Translations under genes and position numbers: made by a program
Origin: Maricaulis parjimensis
Lineage (GTDB): Bacteria > Pseudomonadota > Alphaproteobacteria > Caulobacterales > Maricaulaceae
Direction: 5' to 3'
Assembly (NCBI RefSeq): GCF_016817355.1
Contig: NZ_JADOTT010000010.1
Span: 1 to 64,000, forward strand
Length of the DNA stretch: 64,000 nt
In this document: piece after piece, positions 46,102-54,667 of the stretch
Layout of the letters: each line of letters starts with the position of its first letter
Position numbering within the stretch: the first letter of the stretch is position 1
The notes under the pieces: model-generated
Databases searched by the model: none
What the model was told of the DNA's origin: nothing
The model's input: only the letters and a program-made list of their open reading frames with translations

Positions 46102-47892
46102 TCAAACGGGCAAAAGGTCGAAAGGTGCTGTCACGCGCACCTCATCCGCCTCGAAAGGCTCCACGCCATGCCACATATAGGACGGGAAAAGGATGGCTGA
46201 CCCGGCCTCGGGAAGGATGTAGCGCTCGGCATCCAGCTCAAGTCCGGCCACGCCCGGCACACCCAGGCGCAACCAGCCGGCCCGCTCACCTTCGGCCACC
46301 GCCTGGGGCACCTGCACATAATAGCTGGCACTGATCCATCCGGCCGGATGGATATGATCCACATGCCCGCCGCCGGAGGTGAGCCGTACCGACCAGGCGC
46401 CGGTCAGCTTCAACTGATCGGACTTGCGGCACAGGAAGGGATGGTCCGGATCATCCGGCAGTTCCGACACGAATCGCTTCGCCATGTCGAGCAGGGCCGT
46501 GCCCAGGGCCTGAATGACCGGGTCATCGACATCCCACAAGCGCCCCGGCGACTGGGTCCCGCCGAACAGGGTCTGCTCGATGGGCTGCACGCGAGTGGAA
46601 TGAAGATGTTCGATCCGCGCAGCGAGTTCCGCATTGAACGCGTCCAGCGATTGGAAACCAGGCGGGGTTTCAATGAAGCGCTTCGCCGTCAGCAGGTCGT
46701 AATCATAGAATCGCTTGTAGCGCTCATCGCCCAGACACCGCCAGGCCGTGACCTGCAGGGCCACATGTTTCTGCAAATGCTCCGCTGGCGGCACCGCATC
46801 CAGTGCCTGTTCCGCCTCATCATACCGGCCAGCCGCCAGACAGGCTTCCGCCAATTGGTGACGGATCGCAAAGTCCTTCCCGTCCGACATGTCCAGAGCC
46901 GCACGGATTTCATTGATGGCGATGCCCGGATCACCGAGCTTGCCGAGAATCTCCCCCCGCAGCGCCTTGGCATCCGCATGTCGCGCATCAAGCGCCAGCG
47001 CTTCGCTCGCCGCCTCCAGGGCCGCCTCCGGCCGGCCGGTTCGCATCAGGACACGCGCTCGCGTATGGAACAGGTCAGCCGTGGGTTGCTGCGCGAGGGC
47101 CTGGTCCAGCACGGCGGTGCTCCCCTCTCCCTCACCCATTTCCCAGAGCAGGCCCGCGAGATCACGATGAATGTCTGCCCGCTGTGGCGCGCAGGAAACC
47201 GCCTGACGGTAGGCCTCGCGGGCTGCTTCGGTCTGGCCCAGAGTGCGCAGGGTGTGACCGCGCTGGAAATGGGCCTCGGCAAGACGGGGGGCGAGACGGC
47301 AGGCTTCCTCAAGATCCGCCAAAGATGCGTCAGCCTGGTTTCGTCCGCGCAGCAGAGCGCCCCGGTTGATTCGTGGCATGATCACGCCTGAATTGGCAGA
47401 AACGCACTGGGAATACGCTTCAAGTGCACCGTCTTCATCGCCTTGGTGGGTCAGCACAATGCCCAGCCCGTTGAGCGCTGCTGTGTGGCCAGGTTGTTGC
47501 CTGATTACCGCCTCGAAGGCCGCCGCCGCCTCTGAAAAGCGGCGCAGATCAGTCAGGGTTATCCCCATATTGACGCGCGCATCAGCAAAGCTCGGCTGTT
47601 TTTCCAGAGCCGCTTCGTAGGCTGCCAGTGCACCTTCCAAATCACCGGCCCGCCGTTTGAGATTGCCCAGATTGCTCAGCACGGCATGGGGCTGGCTGTG
47701 CCGGACAGCCGCTGCCTGGAAATCTGCCAGGGCTCCTTCAAACTGCCCGGCCCTGCCCCGCGCCAGGCCTCGAAGGTGCAGGGCTTCAGGCTCTTGCGGA
47801 TATTGCGCAAGAATCGCATCGAGGCGCGCAATCGCCTCTTCCGGGCGCCCCTGCTGCAGCAATTGTGCTGCAATCTGCAGCTCGCGCATCAT
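46102..47892 (-). CDS. TPR protein with C-terminal 2OG-Fe(II) oxygenase domain
   Basis: A 596-residue protein. About residues 1-370 are tetratricopeptide repeats (for example QGRPEEAIARLDAILAQYPQ and FEGALADFQAAAVRHSQ). The C-terminal 100 residues have the 2OG-FeII_Oxy_5 pattern: HVDHIHPAGWISASYYVQVP with metal histidines at about 513 and 515, WHGVEP with distal His575, and Arg586 in VRVTAPFD. Such fusions resemble TPR-bearing protein hydroxylases. Its start overlaps the stop of the upstream sulfotransferase gene by 4 nt. Substrate not known. Confidence 0.85.
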   Translation of the reverse strand: MMRELQIAAQLLQQGRPEEAIARLDAILAQYPQEPEALHLRGLARGRAGQFEGALADFQAAAVRHSQPHAVLSNLGNLKRRAGDLEGALAAYEAALEKQPSFADARVNMGITLTDLRRFSEAAAAFEAVIRQQPGHTAALNGLGIVLTHQGDEDGALEAYSQCVSANSGVIMPRINRGALLRGRNQADASLADLEEACRLAPRLAEAHFQRGHTLRTLGQTEAAREAYRQAVSCAPQRADIHRDLAGLLWEMGEGEGSTAVLDQALAQQPTADLFHTRARVLMRTGRPEAALEAASEALALDARHADAKALRGEILGKLGDPGIAINEIRAALDMSDGKDFAIRHQLAEACLAAGRYDEAEQALDAVPPAEHLQKHVALQVTAWRCLGDERYKRFYDYDLLTAKRFIETPPGFQSLDAFNAELAARIEHLHSTRVQPIEQTLFGGTQSPGRLWDVDDPVIQALGTALLDMAKRFVSELPDDPDHPFLCRKSDQLKLTGAWSVRLTSGGGHVDHIHPAGWISASYYVQVPQAVAEGERAGWLRLGVPGVAGLELDAERYILPEAGSAILFPSYMWHGVEPFEADEVRVTAPFDLLPV

Positions 47893-49982
47893 TGCGAACC
47901 CCGCCCCATCATGCGCGACAGGAAACTCTGCTTGGGCGTTCCCACGCCACCGCTTGAAGGCTCCGCCGCATCCGCGCCGGTCCAGGCACCGGTCTCCGGA
48001 TCAACCGGATAACCAGCCAAGGCCTGCTGGAAGCCCTCCAGATGCGCTGCATAGGGTGTTGTTGAATCAAGATGGTCAGCTGACGGCGGCTTGCGCACCT
48101 GCACCGCGCTGAAGGTCATTACAGCACGGTCCGCCTCGTAATAGCGCAGGCATTTCTCATCCCAGGCAAGGCCGCAGCGCTCGACGACATGACGCAGCTT
48201 CGGTTCAAACTCCCGGACCAGCTCCTCGTATTGGAGCGGGGTCACCCAGTCCGGATCAGCCTTCGCCCAATGGGCGCCGAGGCGCGCCTGTTGGGCATAG
48301 ACATGAGCGATGTCGTCAAGGTCATGGGCGTAGGGCCACATGCGTGAAAAATTGCGGCGATAAATGGAAAAAGCCACTTCCACGGGCTTGCGGCGGATAT
48401 GGATCACCGGCGAGTCCGGGAAAATCCGCCGCATCAGGCCTACAGCAATGAAATTGGCCGGCTGTTTGTCCGTCACCCATTTCGACCCCGTCAGGCCGTA
48501 ATCGCGATACTGGGACAGATAGCGCCCACGCCAATGGGCCAGCCTGTCTTCGGGAATATCACCACCAGACCAGCCGGTCTCCCGCGCCCACCGCATGAAG
48601 TCCTCGAACAGCGAGGGCATCATGCTCAGCTCACCGCCGGCAATCACATCGTCATGCGCGGCAATCGCCGCTTCGATCAGCGTTGTACCCGAGCGTGGCA
48701 TGCCCACGATGAATAGCGGCTGCTGCTCCAATTCACGCCTGGTCGAGATTGAAACCGGGCCGGGAAAGACCTGTTCCAGCCAGCCGGAGCGCCGTTCCTG
48801 CTCGGCACGGTCATAAGCCGACACAATGGCACCATTGTGCTGCAGCTTCTTGGTCTCATTGGCCCGATCCCAGGTACGGAATGCCTCTTCATGGCGCTTG
48901 CGCCGGTGATAGGCATCGCCGAGGGCGAACAGGCCGATCGACAATCGATCCGCAGGCTGGCCCGGCTTCTCGACCTCGATTTCCAGCTGTTCCAGTTCCG
49001 CATCCGTCAACCGGCCGCCGGTAACTTCGGACAATTGGCCATAGGCTTCGAAATTGCCCGGGTCGATCTCCAAGGTCCGCCGGCACATCCGCGCCGCCTC
49101 GTCCGTATCCCCCATGAAGGTGAGGATGCGGGACAATCCGAAACAGGCCTCCGCGCAAGCCGGGTCGATGGCCAGCGCCGTGTCGAAGGCTTCCCGCGCG
49201 CCCTGAAAGTCCCGCGTCCCCAGAACCAAGCGTCCCATTGCCGCCCAGTTCTCGGCCGTCCCGTCCGCGTCGACGACAGGCTGGAAGACGCGCACGGCGC
49301 GCCGGTAGAGACCCTGCTGGCCCAATCCCATCGCCAGCGCGCCCATGGCCTCCAGATCTTCCGGTGCCTGATCGAGCCAGGCCTGGGCCGTCTGGGCGAG
49401 GACGTTCCAGTCGCCGGCATGACGGGCAAGTTCGGATTTCAGACGCAGCACATCCAGCGTTCCGGCAAGCCCACCCCGCTCCGCCACTTCGAGCGCGGCA
49501 TGCGTTCCGGGCAAGTCCAGCTGCTCCATGCACGCGCCGGCCAGCCGCAGTGCGACCTGGGGTGCGGCGGGATGATCCGGTTCGGCCTCAAGCGCCTTGC
49601 CGAGCGCGAAGGCGCAAGTTTTGAAATCCATCTGCTTGCCGGCGAGGTCGCCATATCGCCCCCACGCGTCGAACCGGTCAGGAGCAAGTTCGCTGGCCCG
49701 CCGGGCTGCTTCCACACCTCCGGCCAGATCACCCTGCGCTTCCAGCTGCACGGAACGATAGAGATGGACGAGAGGCTCAGCCCCGTCGGCCTGCTCGGCT
49801 TGGTCGAGCATCTTCCGACCGGTTTCCACATCTCCGGTCTCGATGGCGCAGATGGCCATGATGCTCATGGCCGCCGCATTCCCGGGCTGCTCCTGCAACA
49901 CCGCCTGACACAAGGCCCAGGCGCCGCGAAAATCATCCGCAAGTCTGCGTTGGGCTGCCTCGGCGAGACGCGGATCCTGCAT
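47889..49982 (-). CDS. TPR-repeat sulfotransferase
   Basis: A 697-residue protein with TPR-like helices to about 400 and a PAPS-dependent sulfotransferase domain at about 420-640. The 5'-phosphosulfate loop is GMPRSGTTLIE (427-437), a candidate catalytic base Glu451 sits in GGELSMMP, and the 3'-phosphate site is VIHIRRKPVEVAFSIYRRNF (526-545). This arrangement resembles tyrosylprotein sulfotransferases with TPR substrate-recognition regions. Target is unknown: a protein tyrosine, a peptide or a glycan are possible. It shares 1 nt with the upstream oxygenase stop and 4 nt with the downstream gene. Confidence 0.88.
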   Translation of the reverse strand: MQDPRLAEAAQRRLADDFRGAWALCQAVLQEQPGNAAAMSIMAICAIETGDVETGRKMLDQAEQADGAEPLVHLYRSVQLEAQGDLAGGVEAARRASELAPDRFDAWGRYGDLAGKQMDFKTCAFALGKALEAEPDHPAAPQVALRLAGACMEQLDLPGTHAALEVAERGGLAGTLDVLRLKSELARHAGDWNVLAQTAQAWLDQAPEDLEAMGALAMGLGQQGLYRRAVRVFQPVVDADGTAENWAAMGRLVLGTRDFQGAREAFDTALAIDPACAEACFGLSRILTFMGDTDEAARMCRRTLEIDPGNFEAYGQLSEVTGGRLTDAELEQLEIEVEKPGQPADRLSIGLFALGDAYHRRKRHEEAFRTWDRANETKKLQHNGAIVSAYDRAEQERRSGWLEQVFPGPVSISTRRELEQQPLFIVGMPRSGTTLIEAAIAAHDDVIAGGELSMMPSLFEDFMRWARETGWSGGDIPEDRLAHWRGRYLSQYRDYGLTGSKWVTDKQPANFIAVGLMRRIFPDSPVIHIRRKPVEVAFSIYRRNFSRMWPYAHDLDDIAHVYAQQARLGAHWAKADPDWVTPLQYEELVREFEPKLRHVVERCGLAWDEKCLRYYEADRAVMTFSAVQVRKPPSADHLDSTTPYAAHLEGFQQALAGYPVDPETGAWTGADAAEPSSGGVGTPKQSFLSRMMGRGSQ

Positions 49983-50746
49983 CAGCTTTTCCGATAGGGT
50001 TGATCATTACGGAACCAGCCCGTGATCTGGTGCCGTGACCCGCCCGCGAAGGGCGAAACCGGGCTGACGGAATGGACTTTCCGCCCGTCGAAGATCGACA
50101 ACACGTTGAAACGCGGCAGGAAGGCGCGCGAGATGTCCATATTCTCGTCCAGCAGCATCAGCAGACCACCCCAATCAGGCTGCCAATTGCGCGTGAAGCC
50201 GAATGTGTAGGCCGCCACCCGCTCCTTGTCGTGCCCCTCATCGACATGACGGGTCAGGAAATGCCCACGCGAATAGCGCGTGGCCTGGGCGTCCGCCTTG
50301 GTCACGACCGGTGCCCCTGTCACCTGACGGCCGAATTCGAGAAATTCCGGCGAGTTGAGGAATTCCGTAAGACCGTGGATCGGGTGTCCCGCATCCCAGC
50401 CAGACGTATAGGCCTCGATCATCGGATAGGCATCATAGAGATAGCCGTAATTGTCGCGGGCACGCTCCATGACATGCGCCAGCTTGCGACCGACACCGTC
50501 CCGGCCCAGCTGCATCATGTCCTGCTGGGTCAGCTGAACGACGCGCTCACCACCCGGCGCAGACGGATCCGCTTCCACGAACACCATGCGCCATTGCAAG
50601 TGCCGGCTCAGCAGCCCCTCGATCTCATTCGCGAGCTCCGGCTCCAGCACGTCCGGGATCTGCACCAGCTGATCCCGAGCATAGATTTTCGCCCAGGGTT
50701 CCGGGTCGAGCGCAGGATTGAGACGGAGTTCGAGCGTAGTGGTCAT
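49982..50746 (-). CDS. 2OG-Fe(II) oxygenase (prolyl hydroxylase-like)
   Basis: A 254-residue oxygenase with His167-x-Asp169 in LTRHVDEGHD, distal His225 in RKVHSVSPVSPF, and Arg238 in GGSRHQITGW. The layout resembles the SM-20/prolyl-hydroxylase-like 2OG-FeII_Oxy_4 group, which hydroxylates proteins. It is the first gene of the coupled set oxygenase, TPR-sulfotransferase, TPR-oxygenase, and starts just after the tuf2 terminator region. Confidence 0.87.
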   Translation of the reverse strand: MTTTLELRLNPALDPEPWAKIYARDQLVQIPDVLEPELANEIEGLLSRHLQWRMVFVEADPSAPGGERVVQLTQQDMMQLGRDGVGRKLAHVMERARDNYGYLYDAYPMIEAYTSGWDAGHPIHGLTEFLNSPEFLEFGRQVTGAPVVTKADAQATRYSRGHFLTRHVDEGHDKERVAAYTFGFTRNWQPDWGGLLMLLDENMDISRAFLPRFNVLSIFDGRKVHSVSPVSPFAGGSRHQITGWFRNDQPYRKS

Positions 50747-50851
50747 GATTACTCAACGCGATCGCTTGGATGGCCCAAACTGGTAAAGCCGGCACCCGGA
50801 CCTGTCCAGATCACAGCCTGCGATGCGACGCTGGGGACGCAGGCAAAAAGA

Positions 50852-50878
50852 AAGCGGCGTGCCAAGGGCACGCCGCTT
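50852..50878 (-). terminator. Terminator downstream of tuf2
   Basis: A perfect 12-bp stem AAGCGGCGTGCC/GGCACGCCGCTT with a 3-nt loop, followed on the minus strand by TCTTTTT. It is 144 nt after the present tuf2 stop but only 25 nt after the displaced tuf1-like tail. Confidence 0.92.
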
Positions 50879-50902
50879 CCCAAATCCGGTATCGCGAGTG
50901 TC

Positions 50903-50922
50903 TTACTCGACGATTTTGGAGA
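50903..50922 (-). pseudogene. Displaced tuf 3' tail (20 bp identical to the end of tuf1)
   Basis: The 20 bases here are identical to 25214-25233, the last codons of tuf1 encoding SKIVE plus stop. They lie 100 nt beyond the working tuf2 stop and directly before the terminator, exactly where the end of tuf2 would be expected. This looks like the original 3' end of tuf2, cut off by the hairpin-rich segment 50923-51041. Confidence 0.8.
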
Positions 50923-51041
50923 TCGTATTTGCCCCGAAGGGCGAGAAGGTCCGGGGGACCTTCTCGAAAATGCGGGCCGGTGCGCCCAAGCTAGCTTGGG
51001 CACGCCGTCGTTTTTCGAAGATTACTCTACAATCTTCGAAA
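50923..51041. repeat. Hairpin-rich segment at the tuf2 3' end, possible small palindromic element
   Basis: Four inverted repeats follow one another: a GCCC-CGAA-GGGC hairpin (50931-50942), CGAGAAGGTCC/GGACCTTCTCG with a GGG loop (50942-50966), the perfect 18-bp palindrome GCCCAAGCTAGCTTGGGC (50984-51001), and TTTCGAAGATT/AATCTTCGAAA with a 7-nt loop (51013-51041). The last covers the tuf2 stop codon. On the minus strand the first reads C(TTCG)G, the very stable tetraloop. The segment separates working tuf2 from its tuf1-like tail. Confidence 0.75.
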
Positions 51042-52212
51042 CAACGCCGGCGCCGACGGTGCGACCGCCTTCACGGATAGCGAAGCGCAGCTTCTCTTCC
51101 ATGGCGATCGGCGTGATCAGCTCGACATTCATTTCCACATTATCGCCCGGCATCACCATCTCGGTGCCTTCCTTCAGCGTCACGACGCCGGTCACGTCGG
51201 TCGTGCGGAAGTAGAACTGCGGACGGTAGTTCGTGAAGAACGGCGTGTGACGGCCACCCTCTTCCTTCGTCAGGATATAGGCTTCAGCCACGAACTTGGA
51301 GTGCGGCTTGATCGAGCCCGGCTTACACAGAACCTGACCACGCTCAACGCCTTCACGGTCGATACCGCGAAGCAGGACGCCGACATTGTCACCCGCCTGG
51401 CCCTGATCGAGCAGCTTGCGGAACATTTCAACGCCCGTACACGTCGTCTTCTGCGTGTCGCGAATACCCACGATCTCGATTTCTTCGCCGACCTTGACGA
51501 TACCGCGCTCAACGCGACCCGTCACAACCGTACCCCGGCCAGAGATCGAGAACACGTCTTCGATCGGCATCAGGAAGGGCTGGTCAATCGGACGATCCGG
51601 CGTCGGGATGTACTCATCCACAGCCGCCATCAGCTCAAGGATCTTCTCCTTGCCGATGTTCTCGTCACGGCCTTCAACAGCCGCCAGAGCCGAACCCGCA
51701 ACGATCGGAATATCGTCGCCCGGGAAGTCGTAGGAGGACAGAAGTTCGCGAACTTCCATTTCCACGAGCTCCAGAAGCTCTTCATCGTCGACCTGGTCAA
51801 CCTTGTTCAGGAACACAACCAGGGCCGGAACGCCAACCTGGCGGGCCAGCAGGATGTGTTCACGCGTCTGCGGCATCGGGCCGTCAGCAGCGTTCACAAC
51901 CAGGATCGCGCCGTCCATCTGCGCCGCACCCGTGATCATGTTCTTCACATAGTCAGCGTGACCCGGGCAGTCCACGTGCGCGTAGTGACGGTTTTCCGTC
52001 TCATACTCAACGTGAGCCGTCGAGATCGTGATACCGCGCGCCTTCTCTTCCGGCGCCGAGTCAATCTCGTCATAACCCTTGGCCGTGCCGCCACCGGCCT
52101 CAGCCAGAACCATCGTGATCGCAGCCGTCAGCGTCGTCTTGCCGTGGTCAACGTGACCAATCGTGCCGATGTTCGCGTGCGGCTTGGTGCGCTCAAACTT
52201 TTCCTTCGCCAT
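51022..52212 (-). CDS. tuf: Elongation factor Tu, copy 2
   Basis: 396 residues, identical in protein to tuf1. The start is the ATG at 52212; a longer frame to 52338 is not conserved. The coding DNA matches tuf1 up to the last seven codons, where tuf2 has GTT-GTT-TCG-AAG-ATT-GTA-GAG against GTC-GTC-TCC-AAA-ATC-GTC-GAG in tuf1, the same peptide with less usual codons. Outside the gene the two loci diverge at once. It lies alone between two accessory islands. Confidence 0.99.
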   Translation of the reverse strand: MAKEKFERTKPHANIGTIGHVDHGKTTLTAAITMVLAEAGGGTAKGYDEIDSAPEEKARGITISTAHVEYETENRHYAHVDCPGHADYVKNMITGAAQMDGAILVVNAADGPMPQTREHILLARQVGVPALVVFLNKVDQVDDEELLELVEMEVRELLSSYDFPGDDIPIVAGSALAAVEGRDENIGKEKILELMAAVDEYIPTPDRPIDQPFLMPIEDVFSISGRGTVVTGRVERGIVKVGEEIEIVGIRDTQKTTCTGVEMFRKLLDQGQAGDNVGVLLRGIDREGVERGQVLCKPGSIKPHSKFVAEAYILTKEEGGRHTPFFTNYRPQFYFRTTDVTGVVTLKEGTEMVMPGDNVEMNVELITPIAMEEKLRFAIREGGRTVGAGVVSKIVE

Positions 52213-52620
52213 CGATCTTACCTCATGCGATGTCGATCTGGAGACGAATGGCCGATCGACTGAGTGGTGGTACAAAAGGATGTGAACACATCCAAATTCA
52301 GTGCGGGCCTGATACACAAGGAATTGCCGGCTAGGCAAGCCCGAATGCAGACTGACGCCTGCTGCGGGGAAGCGCGGGACGATTCACGCATCCGGCAAAG
52401 GCCGATTTCCGGTACGATTTACCGCGTCGGCCGATCGCAAAAACAGGCCGAACCCGTCGTCGCAGCGCTTGAGAAAACGCCCGCAAAACGTTTCCCCACC
52501 ACGTGAAAACATTACGAACGGACAAAAATACGTGTGATTTCAAGTAAATAGAATTTACGCATTCGGGTTTTTTGCTTGCCTAGCGCAAATCCTCCTGCCT
52601 AGGGTTTGCCGACAGGCAAA
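52213..52620. promoter_or_regulatory. Divergent intergenic region between tuf2 and the KAS III operon
   Basis: 408 nt without a gene, AT-richer than its surroundings. It holds a tuf2 promoter candidate (52267-52295), palindromes GGATGTGAACACATCC (52278-52293) and GTAAATAGAATTTAC (52544-52558), and a long-range inverted pair, 52330-52348 and 52559-52584, in which GCATTCGGG and CTTGCCTAGC recur with a 7-nt insertion in the second. GCCTAG also recurs at 52601. No clear -10/-35 pair for the plus-strand operon was settled. Confidence 0.6.
52267..52295 (-). promoter_or_regulatory. Possible tuf2 promoter
   Basis: Minus strand: TTGGAT (52295-52290), 17-nt spacer, TACCAC (52272-52267), with the palindrome GGATGTGAACACATCC filling the spacer. 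The -10 is poor; TTGTGT further upstream is an alternative -35. Confidence 0.3.
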
Positions 52621-53694
52621 ATGAGGCCCGACACCATGACGCTGATCCGTCAGATTGAACCGGCCGCCGCAACCCGGATCGCCACGGCCCGGATAACCGG
52701 CATGGCCCACCATCTTCCGTCCAGAATTCTCGAATCGAAATCTGTGGACCAACGGTACGGAAAACCGGACGGCTGGCTGGAAAAACTGTGCGGGGTCCGC
52801 TCGCGCAGCATCGCCGCGGAAGCCGACACTCAAGAAAGCATGGCTGTGGCGGCTGCCCGCGCGGCAATCCGGCAGGCCGGCATCGGCACCGACGACATCG
52901 ACCTTCTCCTGTTCGGAGCGGCCGTCGGACGCCAACCCATTCCCGCGACTGCCCCCCTCATCAAACGCGAACTGGGCCTCTCCCACCTGAGCTTTCCGGC
53001 CTATGACGTCAACGCAACCTGCCTGAGCGCGCTGGTCGCGCTGGATCTCGCGAATCTGCAGATCGCGTCGGGCCGGGCCCGTACCATTCTGGTCGTCACC
53101 TCCGAGATCGCGTCCCGGGCTCTGCCATGGGACAGCGATCCCAAAACAGCAGGCCTGTTCGGAGACGGTGCGGCCGCACTGGTTGTCTCCTCCGATGCCC
53201 CCTCCGTCGAAGAAACGTCGGGCGTCTCGCTACACTTGCGGGACTTCTTCATGGAAACCTATTCGGAGGCCTATGATTGCTGTGCTCTTCCATCTGGCGG
53301 AACGCGGTACGACTTTCACCAGGACCCGGGTCAGTTCGCCGAGAACGCCTATTTCCGGATGGACGGCCCAGGCTTGTTCGGCCTGACAGCCGCCAAACTC
53401 CCTGACTTCCTCGATACACTCCTGAACCGCCTGGGATGGTCGCGTGAGGACGTCGACTTGATCATCCCCCACCAGGCATCCCCGCTCGCGCTCACCCATA
53501 TGGCGCGACGCAGCGGATTTGCCCGTGACCGAATTTTCAACCAGGTCGCCACGACCGGAAATCTGGTTGCCGCCTCACTGCCAGTCGCCCTCTCAAGCGC
53601 CCTGTCAGAAGGCCGAATCTGGCCCGGAATGAAAATTCTGATGATCGGCACATCGGCCGGCGTATCCCTGGCGGGTGCCGGACTGGAGAGCTGA
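52621..53694 (+). CDS. KAS III-type condensing enzyme (FabH/OleA-like thiolase fold)
   Basis: A 357-residue condensing enzyme. The Cys-His-Asn triad is visible: Cys134 in DVNATCLSAL, His284 in IIPHQASPLAL, Asn314 in TTGNLVAASLPVAL. These enzymes join an acyl thioester to malonyl-ACP (FabH) or join two acyl-CoAs (OleA). The gene is the first of a coupled five-gene operon with no other fatty acid gene, which argues for a special product rather than housekeeping FabH. ATGs at 52621 and 52636 are both possible starts. Confidence 0.87.
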   Translation: MRPDTMTLIRQIEPAAATRIATARITGMAHHLPSRILESKSVDQRYGKPDGWLEKLCGVRSRSIAAEADTQESMAVAAARAAIRQAGIGTDDIDLLLFGAAVGRQPIPATAPLIKRELGLSHLSFPAYDVNATCLSALVALDLANLQIASGRARTILVVTSEIASRALPWDSDPKTAGLFGDGAAALVVSSDAPSVEETSGVSLHLRDFFMETYSEAYDCCALPSGGTRYDFHQDPGQFAENAYFRMDGPGLFGLTAAKLPDFLDTLLNRLGWSREDVDLIIPHQASPLALTHMARRSGFARDRIFNQVATTGNLVAASLPVALSSALSEGRIWPGMKILMIGTSAGVSLAGAGLES

Positions 53695-53698
53695 CACG

Positions 53699-54667
53699 AT
53701 GCGCATTCTTCTGTCCGGCGCGACGGGCTTTCTTGGCGGGCATTTGCTGCGCCGGCTTCATCAGGACGGACATTCGGTGATCGCCCTGGGGCGCAACAAG
53801 ACACGGCTTGCTGAGCTGGCAGGGCTCGCGGATGCGTGCTTGCTCCATGATCTGGCCGACGGCATTCCGGATGGTGTTCCCAGCGTAGACGCCGTCATTC
53901 ACGCTGCCGCACTCTCAAGCCCTTGGGGGAGCCGCGCTGCCTTCCAGCGCGCGAATGTCACCGGGACCGAGACCATGATTGCTCTTGCCCGCCAGTGCAG
54001 TGCCCGGCGTTTCGTCCTGATCTCCTCGCCCAGCGTCTATTTTAAATTTGCCGATCAGCACGCCTTGGCCGAAGCCAGCCCATTACCGCCACCCGTGAAC
54101 GCCTATGCCGCCACGAAACGGCAGGCCGAAAAATTGGTCGAGGCGGCCACAGACCTCGACCCCGTGATCTTGCGTCCGCGCGGGCTGTACGGGCGCGGGG
54201 ATACATCCCTGCTGCCGCGATTGCTCAAAGCGGCCCGGAACGGTCCCCTGCCCCTGATGCGGGATGGCAAGGCCGCGACTGACCTGACGCATGTCGAGGA
54301 CGTGGTTTCGGCGGTTCTGGCAGCGCTGGATGCTCCGTCCAGCCTGCCGCAACGTGTGTTCAATATCTCAGGCGGCCAAGCCCTGAAGATCCGGGATGTC
54401 GCTGAGGCCGCAGCCCTTCGAAGCGGGATCTCACCAAGATGGCGGCGCCTTCCCGTCACCCCCGTTCTCGCCGCGGCGCGTCTGGCCGAATGGAGTTGCC
54501 GGCTTGCTCCAGGCCAACCGGAGCCGCCCGTCACGGCGTATGGCGTCGGCCTGTTCGCCTATCACCAGACACTGGATCTTACGGCAGCGCGTACCTGGTT
54601 GGGCTGGAACCCTCAAATCGATTTCGAGACCGGGCTTGCCCTCACTTTCTCTCAGGAGGCGGCATGA
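53699..54667 (+). CDS. NAD(P)-dependent epimerase/dehydratase (extended SDR, 3-beta-HSD/OleD-like)
   Basis: A 322-residue extended short-chain dehydrogenase. The nucleotide loop GATGFLGG has Gly7, Gly10 and Gly13, and the catalytic pair Tyr136-x3-Lys140 is in NAYAATKRQ, with the serine in LISSPSVYF. GGAGAG stands 8 nt before the ATG. Next to a condensing enzyme it most likely reduces the 3-keto group of the condensation product, as OleD does; this is inference. Its stop overlaps the next start (ATGA). Confidence 0.85.
   Translation: MRILLSGATGFLGGHLLRRLHQDGHSVIALGRNKTRLAELAGLADACLLHDLADGIPDGVPSVDAVIHAAALSSPWGSRAAFQRANVTGTETMIALARQCSARRFVLISSPSVYFKFADQHALAEASPLPPPVNAYAATKRQAEKLVEAATDLDPVILRPRGLYGRGDTSLLPRLLKAARNGPLPLMRDGKAATDLTHVEDVVSAVLAALDAPSSLPQRVFNISGGQALKIRDVAEAAALRSGISPRWRRLPVTPVLAAARLAEWSCRLAPGQPEPPVTAYGVGLFAYHQTLDLTAARTWLGWNPQIDFETGLALTFSQEAA

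Noticed and set aside
50747-51021. CRISPR-like or tandem repeat array downstream of tuf2
   Set aside because: The inverted repeats there differ from each other in sequence; there are no regular repeat-spacer units.
52213-52338. N-terminal extension of tuf2
   Set aside because: The open frame continues upstream, but the protein matches tuf1 only from the ATG at 52212.
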